Source: Winslowiella arboricola
GTDB lineage: Bacteria; Pseudomonadota; Gammaproteobacteria; Enterobacterales; Enterobacteriaceae
Direction: 5' to 3'
Assembly (NCBI RefSeq): GCF_025527015.1
Contig: NZ_JAODIM010000043.1
Coordinates: 1,397,862-1,461,861, forward strand
Length of the DNA: 64,000 nucleotides
This document shows, piece after piece, positions 9,050-18,062 of the stretch. Both the position numbers and the translations under genes were made by a program. The notes under the pieces are model-generated. The model searched no databases. It was given only the letters and a program-made list of their open reading frames with translations, and was not told the DNA's origin. How positions within the stretch are numbered: position 1 is the stretch's first letter; the number at the start of each line of letters is the position of its first letter.

Positions 9050-9733
9050 TCACAGATAAGTCAGGGTTATGGTTGCCTTTCCCGCCAGCCAGGTAATATC
9101 ACCCGACGCCAGCATTTGCCCCGGTGCGATAATGGCCATTACCCGTAGCGGCACCGTGGCGCGGCTAAAGGCCAGCGGCTGGTTGTGATGTGTCGGGGTA
9201 AACCACTGCCTGCCCGGCTGGGTAAACATATCTCCGCCGGTTCCCTGCCAGTGTTGCCCAGCTTTTTGCGCCGTTATCCAGGACCAGCTTACATGCTGGC
9301 CATCAACCTGGGCGTGGGCAAAGCGTGCCTCAACACGGTACGCCCCCAATGGCCTGCCAGTACGGCTTAATCCAAGCCCATACAGACTATCCGCCGCAAC
9401 TATCCTCTGGCCGCTGTCACTGATTACCCCGCTGAATGACAGAGAATGATCGAGGGTGTCAGCCCTTTCATCAATGATGCTCCATGCGACCTGACGCGGT
9501 GATTCACACTGTATATGCAGATTGATATCACGGCTTCCCAGCAGGCTGGGGGCATCGCTGTTCAACCTTTCCAGCGCATACTGACCAAAATTCACCACAC
9601 CGCTATTATCCAATAACAGCTGGCAAGCCGATGGCTGCACTTCCGCCGCGATCATCAGCCGGATTGTTGTATCGGCCACTACCGGCTGAACAATCATCAA
9701 AACACAGAACAAACCATTATAGTGTAATGACAT
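9050..9733 (-). CDS. DUF1120-type fimbrial protein (distal)
   Basis: A 227-residue exported protein, last gene of the chaperone-usher operon. It has a signal peptide ending near VVADTT, then VQPSACQLLLDNSGVVNFG, two Cys residues spaced as in pilin folds (SAC near 37, IQC near 75), and a C-terminal beta strand ATITLTYL of the kind that chaperone and usher recognise. It is a paralogue of the protein at 13613-14311: the same LGLS/LGLG and PLRVMA/PLRISA blocks appear. It resembles E. coli GltF/YhcF DUF1120 proteins. Its position after the usher suggests a tip or minor subunit. Confidence 0.8.
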   Translation of the reverse strand: MSLHYNGLFCVLMIVQPVVADTTIRLMIAAEVQPSACQLLLDNSGVVNFGQYALERLNSDAPSLLGSRDINLHIQCESPRQVAWSIIDERADTLDHSLSFSGVISDSGQRIVAADSLYGLGLSRTGRPLGAYRVEARFAHAQVDGQHVSWSWITAQKAGQHWQGTGGDMFTQPGRQWFTPTHHNQPLAFSRATVPLRVMAIIAPGQMLASGDITWLAGKATITLTYL

Positions 9734-9748
9734 GGCAACGATTCCGGG

Positions 9749-10309
9749 TCAGGGATGGAGGGAGATATAAAGCGGGGTGGCAGTTGAGGTTTTATCGCGA
9801 ACCTGAAAATCCTGCTGGTGAAGTCGAGGCTGAATCGCCATCACCAGCGTAAAGCGGCGACCTGATGCCGGATTCTGGCCCTCATAAAACTGAATAATAT
9901 CGCCGTTATGTACATTATTTATCTGCGAGCTGACCACTGCGTCTGTTCCACGTTGTGAATTGCGACGCTGTAGCTGTAATGCTTTACCCGCATGCTGCGC
10001 ATCAATCAGGTTAATCCTTAGCGCGCCGTGCCGGGCAAACCGGAAGGTGGCATCCTGCGGCAGTTCCGCACGGAACTGCAGAATCACAGGCTGGGGAGTA
10101 CTGCAATTCACACTCAGCGTCACCAACCTTTCGCTCAACAGGTAGCCATCGGCGGAAGTACCTGCGGATAGCGCCCGCACCACACCGTAATCCACGGATG
10201 CCGGGGCAGAGCTAAGATTGCATTGCGCATTAACATTACTGGTTGCCAGCAACAGGACAACCAGCATCCCTTCACCCCACGCTTTTATCCCTGGGTTGCA
10301 GCCGATCAT
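9749..10309 (-). CDS. Fimbrial minor subunit / pilin-like protein
   Basis: A 186-residue exported protein encoded directly after the usher. ATG 10309 overlaps the usher stop by four bases (ATGA) with GGAGA upstream; a GTG at 10315 is less likely because it touches that site. A signal peptide ends near NVNAQC. The mature part has two Cys (AQCNLSS and VNCSTP) and short beta-strand text ending TATPLYISLHP. By position it matches the yhcE/yhcF part of the E. coli yhc operon and is probably a DUF1120-like minor component. Confidence 0.7.
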   Translation of the reverse strand: MIGCNPGIKAWGEGMLVVLLLATSNVNAQCNLSSAPASVDYGVVRALSAGTSADGYLLSERLVTLSVNCSTPQPVILQFRAELPQDATFRFARHGALRINLIDAQHAGKALQLQRRNSQRGTDAVVSSQINNVHNGDIIQFYEGQNPASGRRFTLVMAIQPRLHQQDFQVRDKTSTATPLYISLHP

Positions 10310-12747
10310 CGACACTCTCCATCAATATCCTGATAAAGCACATCCAGCGCTGCGGGCGGGGGTAACGGATAAAACAACTGGCAAAGTGGGCTGCCATCAT
10401 CATTGATCACCGACAGCGTGCCGCCGATTTCTGCCTGCTGTAAAAAAACCTGGCCGTTTTCCAGCGTGTTAGTGACGTACTGATTTTGTTGATCCATAAC
10501 CGCATACCCCGCAGGCAAAGGTGCGCCGTCCGGCATACGGATATGCAGCAATACCCGTAATGACGAGGCAACCTTTAACTGCATAAAAGCGACTGCGCCA
10601 CGCCCTGCCCGCACGACGCGGGTACCGTTGGTTAACTCAAGGTTCTGTGGCAGCGAGTTCACATTGACTTCAAGCTGTGATGATCCCCAGGGTTGTAAGC
10701 CAGCAATCAGCACTTTACCCCGAAAATCTGTCCATACCCCGCCTTGAGGCGTGGCAACTTTAACGCCCGCAATTGGCTCATCGAGTGCCAGCACGCCATA
10801 GGTATCCTGAATCGCGTAGGGGGCAAACAGTATCCCTTCTTTGTTTATCGCCATACTGCCGTTCAGCCCGAGACCGTAGCTGCTGGTCAGTCCGGCACGG
10901 CTGACAAAAGTATCCAGTTGCGTATAGTGCAGGTTGTTATGCAGAGAACCACTAAAACTGTTCTCTGCAGAGTGTAACGCCCGCCCCGCAGACAAGCTGT
11001 AAGTGATATCTTCATTGAATGCGCCGCCAATTTGCTGACTCCCCCAGCGGCGCTTTCCCTGATTACGCACGGTAGTGCTGAGACTTTGCCTGCCAAGCGG
11101 GGCGGTCAGCTGACAAAAGATCACATCCTCATTTACGCTGGCGCCGGTTTCGCCCATCATCACCGTACGCTGCCGCTGCCAGTAAGCGGATAACTTAAGC
11201 TGCTGGTTGCTCAGCCACTGTATCGACTTACTCCAGCTAAGATTAAATGCCGCCGGTTGCGGCTGACGGTCTAATGAGAGGTTAAGTGCCAGACTCCCGA
11301 TCAGCGGATGTGCAACACTACCCCCCAGGCTGTAACGCCTGCTGCCTGTAGTGACTGATGGCTGCGCCGCCTCGGGCATCTCCCGATACCCGGCCCGGCT
11401 CTCCGCGATTGCGGCATTTAATTGCGTACGCTCACTGGGACTCACATTCGCCGCGACGCTAAGCCGCACGCCGCGGCGCCCATAGTATTGCTCGCTGGCG
11501 GCACTGCCCTGCAATGACAACGTCGTTTGTGGAAGCGGTGTGTAGCCGGTTGCCCATGCAGCAGACTGATAGCGCGAAGATATCAGTGCGCTGCTGTCCA
11601 GCGTTCTGCGTGGCGTGAGGCGCCAGCCCTGGCTGGCTGTCAGTAAAGCAGGTCGATGCCCGTCATCTGCCAGTTGATTACGCATCTGCCCGACGCTAAG
11701 CGACCAGCCCGCAGGCTGGCTAACGGGAGCATTCAACTCAGTTGCAGGAATGTCAAAAACGGACATCTCCCCATCCAGTCCGGTCAGCGTAACCCGCAGA
11801 GGCATCGTGCGGCTGACCACCGGCAGGTCGGCAAACACAAAAGGCCCGGCAGGCACGATAGTAGAGAATACCCGCTGCCCCGCCTGCTCAACCTCAACCC
11901 GGGTCTGTTCAAACTGCGCCACACCCCGAACGTCAACTCCGCTGCCCTCAACAGACAGCCCGCTGTCCGCATATAACTGCGCTCCCAGTAACGGTGGAAC
12001 CGCCAGCAGAGAATGACGGGTATGAATTTCGCCAAGCTGCAATGTCCGGCGCAAAGAAATAATACTGTGCTGAAGATAGCTGTAGAGCACGTTATACGTC
12101 TGGCGCCCGCCATAGTCGGAAAAAATATGGCGGCTGCGTAATAGCCAGTCGTGCGTATTAACTCCCGTTTCAAGGGTTGCAATGGCTGTCGTATGCTCAT
12201 TGCCCGAGTGGCGGCTGGCGGCAGTTTGTAGCTGATAGCTAACCGAAGCAGAAGTTCCGCCCCGCACCAGTCCACGCCGATCGAAGTTATCGCGCGGTGC
12301 CAGAGCAGAGTGTGGCACCACAATAGTGACCCGCTGTTGCTCGGGCAACAGTGTGACTCGCGTACCAGTATAATAATGGCGATAGTCCGCGCAGCGGTTA
12401 TCCGTCTGTCCCGCCGCTGGTTGCAACCCGGCAATCTGTAAAAAAGCCTTATCGAAGCAGAGTTCGCTTTGCGGACTAAAGCGGGCATCCACGATGCCGA
12501 GATTTTCCCCATTCACCATTAGCTCTACCTGCTGGATCCCTGGCGTAAAACGCGCCTGGCGGGAAAAATAGTGGCTCAGCCCCTCATTCAGCCCGCGATT
12601 TTTCAGTCGCGTTTCATCAAACAATATCTCTGTAGTTGCCCGCGCGAGGTTACCGTAAAATGGCGCGCACACTATCCACAGCAGTACAAAAATCCCTTGA
12701 ATATGGCGCAGGACAGCCATAAGCACGTTCACTATTCGCCACTTCAC
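10306..12747 (-). CDS. Outer-membrane fimbrial usher (YhcD-like)
   Basis: An 813-residue usher of the PapC/FimD family, which forms the outer-membrane pore through which chaperone-bound subunits are assembled. After a signal peptide (ending near LARATTEILF) comes the N-terminal periplasmic domain (FDETRL, then the CFDKAFLQIAG Cys region), a long beta-barrel section with many alternating-residue strands, the plug, and a C-terminal pair of beta domains with Cys (SPLCQLFYP). GTG 12747 is chosen: it has AGGTG five bases upstream and starts 10 bp after the chaperone stop. An in-frame ATG at 12720 is the alternative. Its closest context match is E. coli yhcD. Confidence 0.9.
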   Translation of the reverse strand: MKWRIVNVLMAVLRHIQGIFVLLWIVCAPFYGNLARATTEILFDETRLKNRGLNEGLSHYFSRQARFTPGIQQVELMVNGENLGIVDARFSPQSELCFDKAFLQIAGLQPAAGQTDNRCADYRHYYTGTRVTLLPEQQRVTIVVPHSALAPRDNFDRRGLVRGGTSASVSYQLQTAASRHSGNEHTTAIATLETGVNTHDWLLRSRHIFSDYGGRQTYNVLYSYLQHSIISLRRTLQLGEIHTRHSLLAVPPLLGAQLYADSGLSVEGSGVDVRGVAQFEQTRVEVEQAGQRVFSTIVPAGPFVFADLPVVSRTMPLRVTLTGLDGEMSVFDIPATELNAPVSQPAGWSLSVGQMRNQLADDGHRPALLTASQGWRLTPRRTLDSSALISSRYQSAAWATGYTPLPQTTLSLQGSAASEQYYGRRGVRLSVAANVSPSERTQLNAAIAESRAGYREMPEAAQPSVTTGSRRYSLGGSVAHPLIGSLALNLSLDRQPQPAAFNLSWSKSIQWLSNQQLKLSAYWQRQRTVMMGETGASVNEDVIFCQLTAPLGRQSLSTTVRNQGKRRWGSQQIGGAFNEDITYSLSAGRALHSAENSFSGSLHNNLHYTQLDTFVSRAGLTSSYGLGLNGSMAINKEGILFAPYAIQDTYGVLALDEPIAGVKVATPQGGVWTDFRGKVLIAGLQPWGSSQLEVNVNSLPQNLELTNGTRVVRAGRGAVAFMQLKVASSLRVLLHIRMPDGAPLPAGYAVMDQQNQYVTNTLENGQVFLQQAEIGGTLSVINDDGSPLCQLFYPLPPPAALDVLYQDIDGECR

Positions 12748-12757
12748 GTTGCACCTG

Positions 12758-13474
12758 TTAATCAAGCGCCGCGACGTATTCAGGCATCGCCACGCCGTAA
12801 CGGCTGACGGGTGCAATTCGCACCTGCCGATCGGCAGCTGGCGATTTATTCATCTGCAACGTCAGGGTTTGTCCCGGCAGGATATAGCTTTTACCAAGAT
12901 CGGCCTGCGCTCGGGAAGGCAGCGTCATCACCTGGCTCGCCAGCCGCACCACATAAGGGCTGGGGTTAGTGACCTGCAGGCGAGTGTGATCCCGTCGCCA
13001 CTGCAGGCGCGTCCAGGCATCCTGAACCTCCGGCAGCGTCGCGGGATGAATCAGTACCGGCAGATCCTGGCGAATAGTGATACCCACTTTATGGCTGCCG
13101 GGCGTTTTCGGTGGAATGCCTTCAAAAGTGACGCGCATAAGATGTTGTTGCACCAGCGGCGCCGCTGTTTTCAGAATAAATCGTACCTGCTGGGTATGCC
13201 CCGCTTCCACCCGCACCACCGGTTGGGTTACCAGCAACGTTACGCCCTCCGCTTCATCCGGCAGATTCTGAATACGTGTGTAGAGTAATGCCGGATAATT
13301 ATCCGTATTTTTTACATTCATCACACCGCCCTGCTCAGCAGCGTGAATTAATAACAACGAAGTTTCAGGTTGCATACCGGTCGCTAAAACCCGAGCGGAA
13401 AACAGCAGATAACTAAAAAATAAAACACTACGCAGACGAAACAAACCGCCTAAGAATAATTTTGTTATCAACAT
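12758..13474 (-). CDS. Periplasmic fimbrial chaperone (YhcA-like)
   Basis: A 238-residue PapD-type chaperone. After the signal peptide (to about residue 32, VLATGMQ) comes domain 1 with the typical subunit-binding strand (EGVTLLVTQPVVRVEAGHTQ) and the VRFIL run. Domain 2 ends PVSRYGVAMPEYVAAL. It caps subunit groove strands in the periplasm and delivers them to the usher encoded next. The ribosome site is weak. Order pilin-chaperone-usher-subunits matches the E. coli gltF-yhcA-yhcD-yhcE-yhcF region. Confidence 0.88.
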   Translation of the reverse strand: MLITKLFLGGLFRLRSVLFFSYLLFSARVLATGMQPETSLLLIHAAEQGGVMNVKNTDNYPALLYTRIQNLPDEAEGVTLLVTQPVVRVEAGHTQQVRFILKTAAPLVQQHLMRVTFEGIPPKTPGSHKVGITIRQDLPVLIHPATLPEVQDAWTRLQWRRDHTRLQVTNPSPYVVRLASQVMTLPSRAQADLGKSYILPGQTLTLQMNKSPAADRQVRIAPVSRYGVAMPEYVAALD

Positions 13475-13612
13475 GATTTTTTAAATACTATCGCAACAGA
13501 AATAAAAAAACTGACGGCGCTAATTACTGCAATTATGCATCCTCACCGCCAGGCGGAAAAATCATTATCAGCAACGAAGATAATTTAACTCTCGCTAAAT
13601 ATGAGTGACAGT

Positions 13613-14311
13613 TCAGAGATAGACCAGACTCAATGTTGCGCGACCCGCCAGCTGAATATCATCAGCGACAGTGCTGCCATCCAGCTTCTGCAACAAAGCA
13701 CTTATGCGCAGCGGGAACGTCGCCATTCTGAAAGCAGCAGGTTGTCGGGTAGTTTGATCAATAATGGTCTGCCAGCGTACCTCGTCCCGGCCATTAAACA
13801 TCAACCCGTTGCTGAATACCCAGTCGCCTTCCTGACGTAAATGCCCCACGGCGGTATCGCCTGTAGCATCAGACTGAATGCCGGATGGAATCGAGGCGAT
13901 GGTAAAAGCGCCCAGTTTGCTGGTTTGCGCGCTGTCCGCCCAGCCAAGGCCAAACATCCCTCTTTTATCAACTACTGGCGCCCCATTCTCCGTGGCATCC
14001 TCGACCCGCCCGACATACAGGGAGCTAAAATTTTCATCCTGAGCAGCCCAGGCTATATGGGTTGGCGCACCGCAGGAGATGGTCATGGTAAGATTTTTAT
14101 TCCCCAGCTGACGATCTTCTGTCGGATCCGGGATAATATCATCGAACGTCACCAGCCCGGCATCGCTTAAGGTAATACCACAGGCACTGGGTATAATTCG
14201 GCCCTGAACTTGCAATGTCGCCGTTTGTTGCGCAGCGACAAATCCAGGTATCATCGCAACGACTATCGCCAGAATTGATTTTTTTAGCGCCCCATTACAA
14301 TCCTTTGTCAT
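13613..14311 (-). CDS. DUF1120-type major fimbrial subunit (GltF-like)
   Basis: A 232-residue exported protein, first gene of the fimbrial operon. ATG 14311 has GAGGTG upstream. A signal peptide ends near VAAQQTA. Mature text includes RIIPSACGITLSDAGLVTF, a second Cys in MTISCGAPTHIAWAA, and a C-terminal amphipathic strand ATLSLVYL. This resembles GltF/DUF1120 proteins of the E. coli yhc cluster. By position and length it is the likely main structural subunit; the 137-bp gap to the chaperone gene leaves room for a partial terminator, as is common for abundant pilins, but I see none clearly. Confidence 0.82.
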   Translation of the reverse strand: MTKDCNGALKKSILAIVVAMIPGFVAAQQTATLQVQGRIIPSACGITLSDAGLVTFDDIIPDPTEDRQLGNKNLTMTISCGAPTHIAWAAQDENFSSLYVGRVEDATENGAPVVDKRGMFGLGWADSAQTSKLGAFTIASIPSGIQSDATGDTAVGHLRQEGDWVFSNGLMFNGRDEVRWQTIIDQTTRQPAAFRMATFPLRISALLQKLDGSTVADDIQLAGRATLSLVYL

Positions 14312-14627
14312 GATAAATCACCTCAGAATAATTAATTGATATTCATCATAAGGATATCAGAAAATATCCTCACTATAATTACAGTATCAATAAACTGAGG
14401 CTATCAAAAGTAAAAGCGATCAAGGCAGTTAAAAACAGATAATTACGCCATTCCTAACTCCATATGCAGATCGCGACAATGGCAATCAGCTTCAGGTAAC
14501 AACATAAAAATCAACAATAACAATCCCAGCGATATAAAACACCGAAACACTTTTAAAAAAATAAATGATATAAAACATTATTAAATAACTTAAAAGAAAC
14601 ATCTTAAATAAAGGTATTATAATGCAA
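14312..14627. other. AT-rich promoter region of the fimbrial operon
   Basis: About 315 bp of strongly AT-rich, A-tract-containing sequence upstream of the pilin gene. It presumably carries the fimbrial promoter and H-NS-type silencing sites (inference from base composition). No gene, no invertible repeats flanking a promoter, and no clear operator were found. Confidence 0.4.
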
Positions 14628-14664
14628 AATAAATTGCACCTTATTTAATAAGGTGCAATTTATT
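14628..14664 (-). terminator. Strong rho-independent terminator after the sugar porter
   Basis: AATAAATTGCACCTTAT (14628-14644) pairs perfectly with the arm at 14648-14664 across a three-base loop, a 17-bp stem. In the minus direction the stem ends in ATTTATTTT. It lies 14 bp beyond the stop of the sugar transporter gene. Confidence 0.8.
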
Positions 14665-14678
14665 ATCAGAAACAACTA

Positions 14679-16160
14679 TTACGCTTTCTGTTTAACCGGC
14701 GCCGCCATCGGCGTGGTTTCCACATCATCACTTAACCAGTCGTGCAGATAGTGTTCGATCTGCTCCAGACTGCGGTTGCGCGTTTCAGGAATACATTTCA
14801 CCACAAATATTGCGCCAAATACGCCAACGACACCGAAGATAAAGAAAGTGCCCGCCAGTCCGACGCTGGCCAGCAGCAGCGGGAACGCCATTGAAATCGC
14901 AAAGTTAGCAATCCACATGGAAAACACCGCGCCGCCCATAAAGATGCCACGCATCCGGGTCGGGAAGATCTCCGACAGCAGCAACCAGGTGACCGGCGAC
15001 AGTGCGCCCTGCTGGAAGCTGAGAAACATCAGCATGCCAAGCAGCACCATATAGCCGCGCAATACATCAGGCTGGCCGTTAACCGTTTCCGGCATCAGAA
15101 AACTGACCGCGCCAATAAAGAACAGACAGGCGGTACAGCCAAACTGGCCGATTTTCACCATGGTGCGGCGACCAATTTTGCCTAACAGCCAGATACCAAC
15201 AAAGGTCATCAGCACTGAAATCACGCCGTTGGCGATGGTGGCGGTCAGCGCGGCATCGGTGCTCATCCCCACCGCCGTCAGCATGGTTGGCGCGTAGTAC
15301 ATAATGGTATTGACGCCGGTCAGCTGCTGGATCACCGCCACGCCAATACCAATCAGAAACAGTTTAAACAACCACGGAGTTTTCAGATCGCGCAGGCGGG
15401 GTTTACCGAGGTCGCGCTGCTCTTCCAGCGTCTCTTCGATCTCAGTCAGTTCCCACTCCACATCCTCTTTGGCGCGCGTACGCTCCAGCACCGCGCGCGC
15501 TTCCGCCAGACGCCCTTTCATCGCATACCAGCGCGGCGTATCCGGCATAAACATCATGCCAAACCACAGCAGCACCGCCGGTACGGTGGCAATCGCCAGC
15601 ATCCAGCGCCAGGTCTGCTCGCCACCCCAGATTTCATGGAAACCGGCGTTGGAGATATAGGCCAGCATCTGGCCGGAAACAATCATTAGCTCCTGCAAGG
15701 TCACCAGCTGACCGCGCTTATTGGCAGGGGCAATCTCCGCAATATAGACCGGTACGGTCGCGGCGGCTCCGCCCACGGCAACACCCAATACCAGACGGAA
15801 GAAAATCATCCAGTTGACATCCGGCGCCAGTGCAGTGCCGAGCGCCCCGGTGGCAAAGATAATCGCCAGGATCACGATGATTTTTTTTCGTCCGGCAGCG
15901 GCCGCAAAATGGCCTGACGCCAGTGCGCCGAAAGCGGCGCCAAACAGTAAGGAACTGGTTACCAGCCCGGTGGTAAACGGGGTGAGATGCAGTTCATCGC
16001 CCATAAACAGCAGTGCGCCTGAAATAACGCCGGTATCATACCCGAACAGCAAACCGCCCAGCGTGGCGATGGCGGCGATAACCTTCACAAAAGGTTCGGT
16101 TCGCGCGCTGCTGTTCGGGCCAGACGCTCTGCTTTGCGAGAGATATTGTTCTTTTGCCAT
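14679..16160 (-). CDS. MFS sugar porter (myo-inositol/galactose symporter type)
   Basis: A 493-residue inner-membrane transporter with 12 hydrophobic segments of the sugar porter family. Family marks are GGLLFGYDTGVISGA, the AAGRKK loop, the RLVLGVAVGG helix, MPDTPRW, QQLTGVNTIMYY and PETRNRSLEQIE. Length and text fit proton-coupled IolT/GalP/XylE-type symporters, IolT-like proteins being the best match in memory; the sugar cannot be fixed from sequence. It stands alone with its own terminator. A CRP-like half-perfect site (TGTGA-CAAGGC-ACACA) lies 160 bp upstream. Confidence 0.9.
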   Translation of the reverse strand: MAKEQYLSQSRASGPNSSARTEPFVKVIAAIATLGGLLFGYDTGVISGALLFMGDELHLTPFTTGLVTSSLLFGAAFGALASGHFAAAAGRKKIIVILAIIFATGALGTALAPDVNWMIFFRLVLGVAVGGAAATVPVYIAEIAPANKRGQLVTLQELMIVSGQMLAYISNAGFHEIWGGEQTWRWMLAIATVPAVLLWFGMMFMPDTPRWYAMKGRLAEARAVLERTRAKEDVEWELTEIEETLEEQRDLGKPRLRDLKTPWLFKLFLIGIGVAVIQQLTGVNTIMYYAPTMLTAVGMSTDAALTATIANGVISVLMTFVGIWLLGKIGRRTMVKIGQFGCTACLFFIGAVSFLMPETVNGQPDVLRGYMVLLGMLMFLSFQQGALSPVTWLLLSEIFPTRMRGIFMGGAVFSMWIANFAISMAFPLLLASVGLAGTFFIFGVVGVFGAIFVVKCIPETRNRSLEQIEHYLHDWLSDDVETTPMAAPVKQKA

Positions 16161-16534
16161 GGTGGCTCAGTCTCCGGTACCCGGTTAAAAGAAACCATCA
16201 ATGCGATACAAAATGTTAAAAAATCGCCTGATGCGAGCCTTAATTTAGACTGATATTTTCATTTTTATTAACAATGAAAATTAAATTTTGTGGCAGCGGT
16301 CATACTCCACGGCTTACTTTGTGACAAGGCACACATTATTGGCTTTGCAGGGTTGTTTCATGAAGTAATTATTGCTCCGGGCAAATTACCAATAATTTCA
16401 CTATTTGAAATTTAGGATTTTTTATTTCACTTTAAATGAAAGGCGGGTATATCAGAAAATGAGGATAGTGCTAATCGACAGCACGGGCGGCGAAAACGCC
16501 GCCCGTGCTGTCGATTAGCAGTCTTACTGGTGTT
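16161..16534. other. Promoter region of the sugar porter, with CRP-like site and REP-like palindrome
   Basis: The gap contains TGTGACAAGGCACACA (16320-16335), a possible CRP site with a perfect left half, and AT-rich sequence upstream of the porter. At its distal end is a long palindrome, listed separately. No gene is supported here. Confidence 0.4.
16470..16519. repeat. Perfect 23-bp-stem palindrome with REP-like core
   Basis: The left arm (16470-16492) and right arm (16497-16519) are exact inverted copies around an AAAA loop. The core GGGCGGCG-AAAA-CGCCGCCC is the same as at 4107. It lies 15 bp beyond the stop of the outer-membrane efflux gene and could fold in its mRNA 3' end. Confidence 0.75.
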
Positions 16535-18061
16535 TCAAGGGGCCGGGCCAAATACCGGATATTGCGGCAGACTGACTTGCTGATATGGCTCCCAGCCGCC
16601 ACCCAGCGCTTTATACAGCGCCACCAGGTCAAGACTGGTTTGTACCCGCGACTGCTCGGCCTGCTGTTTCGCCTGCGCCAGCTGACGTTGGGTATCCAGC
16701 ACATCGATAAAGGTAGAGATGCCCTGACGATAGCTGTCATTAGCCAGATCAAACGCATTTTGCAGGGACGATACCGTTTCATCAAGATGACCGGATCGCT
16801 GCTGATCGGTGCGGTAACTCACCAGCGCATTTTCCACATCCTGCAACGCCGTCAGCACCGTCTGACGATAGCCGAGCGCCGCGCTGGCCTGCTGCGCGCG
16901 CGCCAGTTTAACGCCGGAGACTAAACGGCCACCCTGGAAAACAGGAATCGAAATCCCCGGACCGAAGCTGTAAAAGTTGCTGCTCCAGTTATCCAGATAG
17001 CCAGGATGCGTATTGCGCATACCAAACTCACCGGTCAGCGAGAAACTTGGGAACAGCTGCGCCACCGAGACGCCAATATTGGCGGTAGCAGCATGCAGCG
17101 AGGCTTCTGCCTGACGTACATCCGGACGCCGACGCGCCAGCGTTGACGGCACGCCAACCGGCACCAGTGCCGGCAGCAGCGGTAGCGCTTTGCGGGTATG
17201 CAGCTCAGCATCCAGCGCGCCCGGCGCTTTGCCAGTCAGTACCGACAGACCATTGATGGCCTGTTGCGCCTGCGCCTGATATTGCGGCAGCTGCGCCTGC
17301 AATGAACTCAGCTGAGCGCGGGCATTTTCCACATCCATTTGCGCCGCAAGGCCGTTACGCTGCTGGCTTTCAGTCAGTTCCAGCGTCTGCTGCGCCACAT
17401 CGATCTGGGTTTGTAGCGTCTGGCTGATGGACTGTGCGCCGCGCAATTGCAGATACGCGCGCGCCACTTCGGCCTGCAATGAAACCAGCGCATCATTGCG
17501 GCTCTCAATCGACTCCTGCTGCTGCGCATTGGCCATCTCAACCTGACGCCGAACTTTACCCCATAAATCCAGCTCCCAGGAGGCGTCAAAGCTGCCCTGA
17601 TAAAGGGTAACCGGCCTGGTGAGTCCATCCAGCGCGGAACGCAGCTGCGGATCGACCTCACCGGCACTGTCATACGCGCCGTTTGACTCCAGCTCCCCTT
17701 TCAGCCCCAGCTGCTGACGGGTGACGCCTGCTTTGGCATTGAGCGAAGGAAACCAGCCGCCGCGCGCCTGGCCCAGCTGCTCGCGCGCCCCGGCAATGCG
17801 CAGCACCGCCTGTTGTAGCGATAAATTGCCGGCGATGGCCCGTTCAATCAGGCTATCCAGTTGCGGATCCTTAAACGATTTCCACCACTGCGGCTGAATA
17901 GCGGCGGCCTGCGGCGCGGAACGTTCGCCCGCATTCATCGCCTGATAGCTGGCGTCAGCGTCACTTTTTGGCGCCTGCCAGTCGGGGCCAACCGAGCAGG
18001 CCGCAATAGCCGCACTCAGTGCCATCACTCCCCCTGCGCGCGCCAGCGAAAAAACGTTCAT
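16535..18061 (-). CDS. Outer-membrane efflux lipoprotein (NodT/OprM family)
   Basis: A 508-residue TolC-like outer-membrane channel lipoprotein. The lipobox LSAAIAAC puts the acylated Cys at residue 22. The rest has the long Gln/Ala-rich coiled helices and repeated structure of outer-membrane factors, with ARRRPDVRQAEA and FSLTGEFG as family landmarks. ATG 18061 with AGGAG is chosen over an upstream GTG; it begins one base after the EmrB-like stop. It completes a three-gene efflux system with the membrane-fusion protein and the MFS pump. Confidence 0.92.
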   Translation of the reverse strand: MNVFSLARAGGVMALSAAIAACSVGPDWQAPKSDADASYQAMNAGERSAPQAAAIQPQWWKSFKDPQLDSLIERAIAGNLSLQQAVLRIAGAREQLGQARGGWFPSLNAKAGVTRQQLGLKGELESNGAYDSAGEVDPQLRSALDGLTRPVTLYQGSFDASWELDLWGKVRRQVEMANAQQQESIESRNDALVSLQAEVARAYLQLRGAQSISQTLQTQIDVAQQTLELTESQQRNGLAAQMDVENARAQLSSLQAQLPQYQAQAQQAINGLSVLTGKAPGALDAELHTRKALPLLPALVPVGVPSTLARRRPDVRQAEASLHAATANIGVSVAQLFPSFSLTGEFGMRNTHPGYLDNWSSNFYSFGPGISIPVFQGGRLVSGVKLARAQQASAALGYRQTVLTALQDVENALVSYRTDQQRSGHLDETVSSLQNAFDLANDSYRQGISTFIDVLDTQRQLAQAKQQAEQSRVQTSLDLVALYKALGGGWEPYQQVSLPQYPVFGPAP

Positions 18062-18062
18062 A

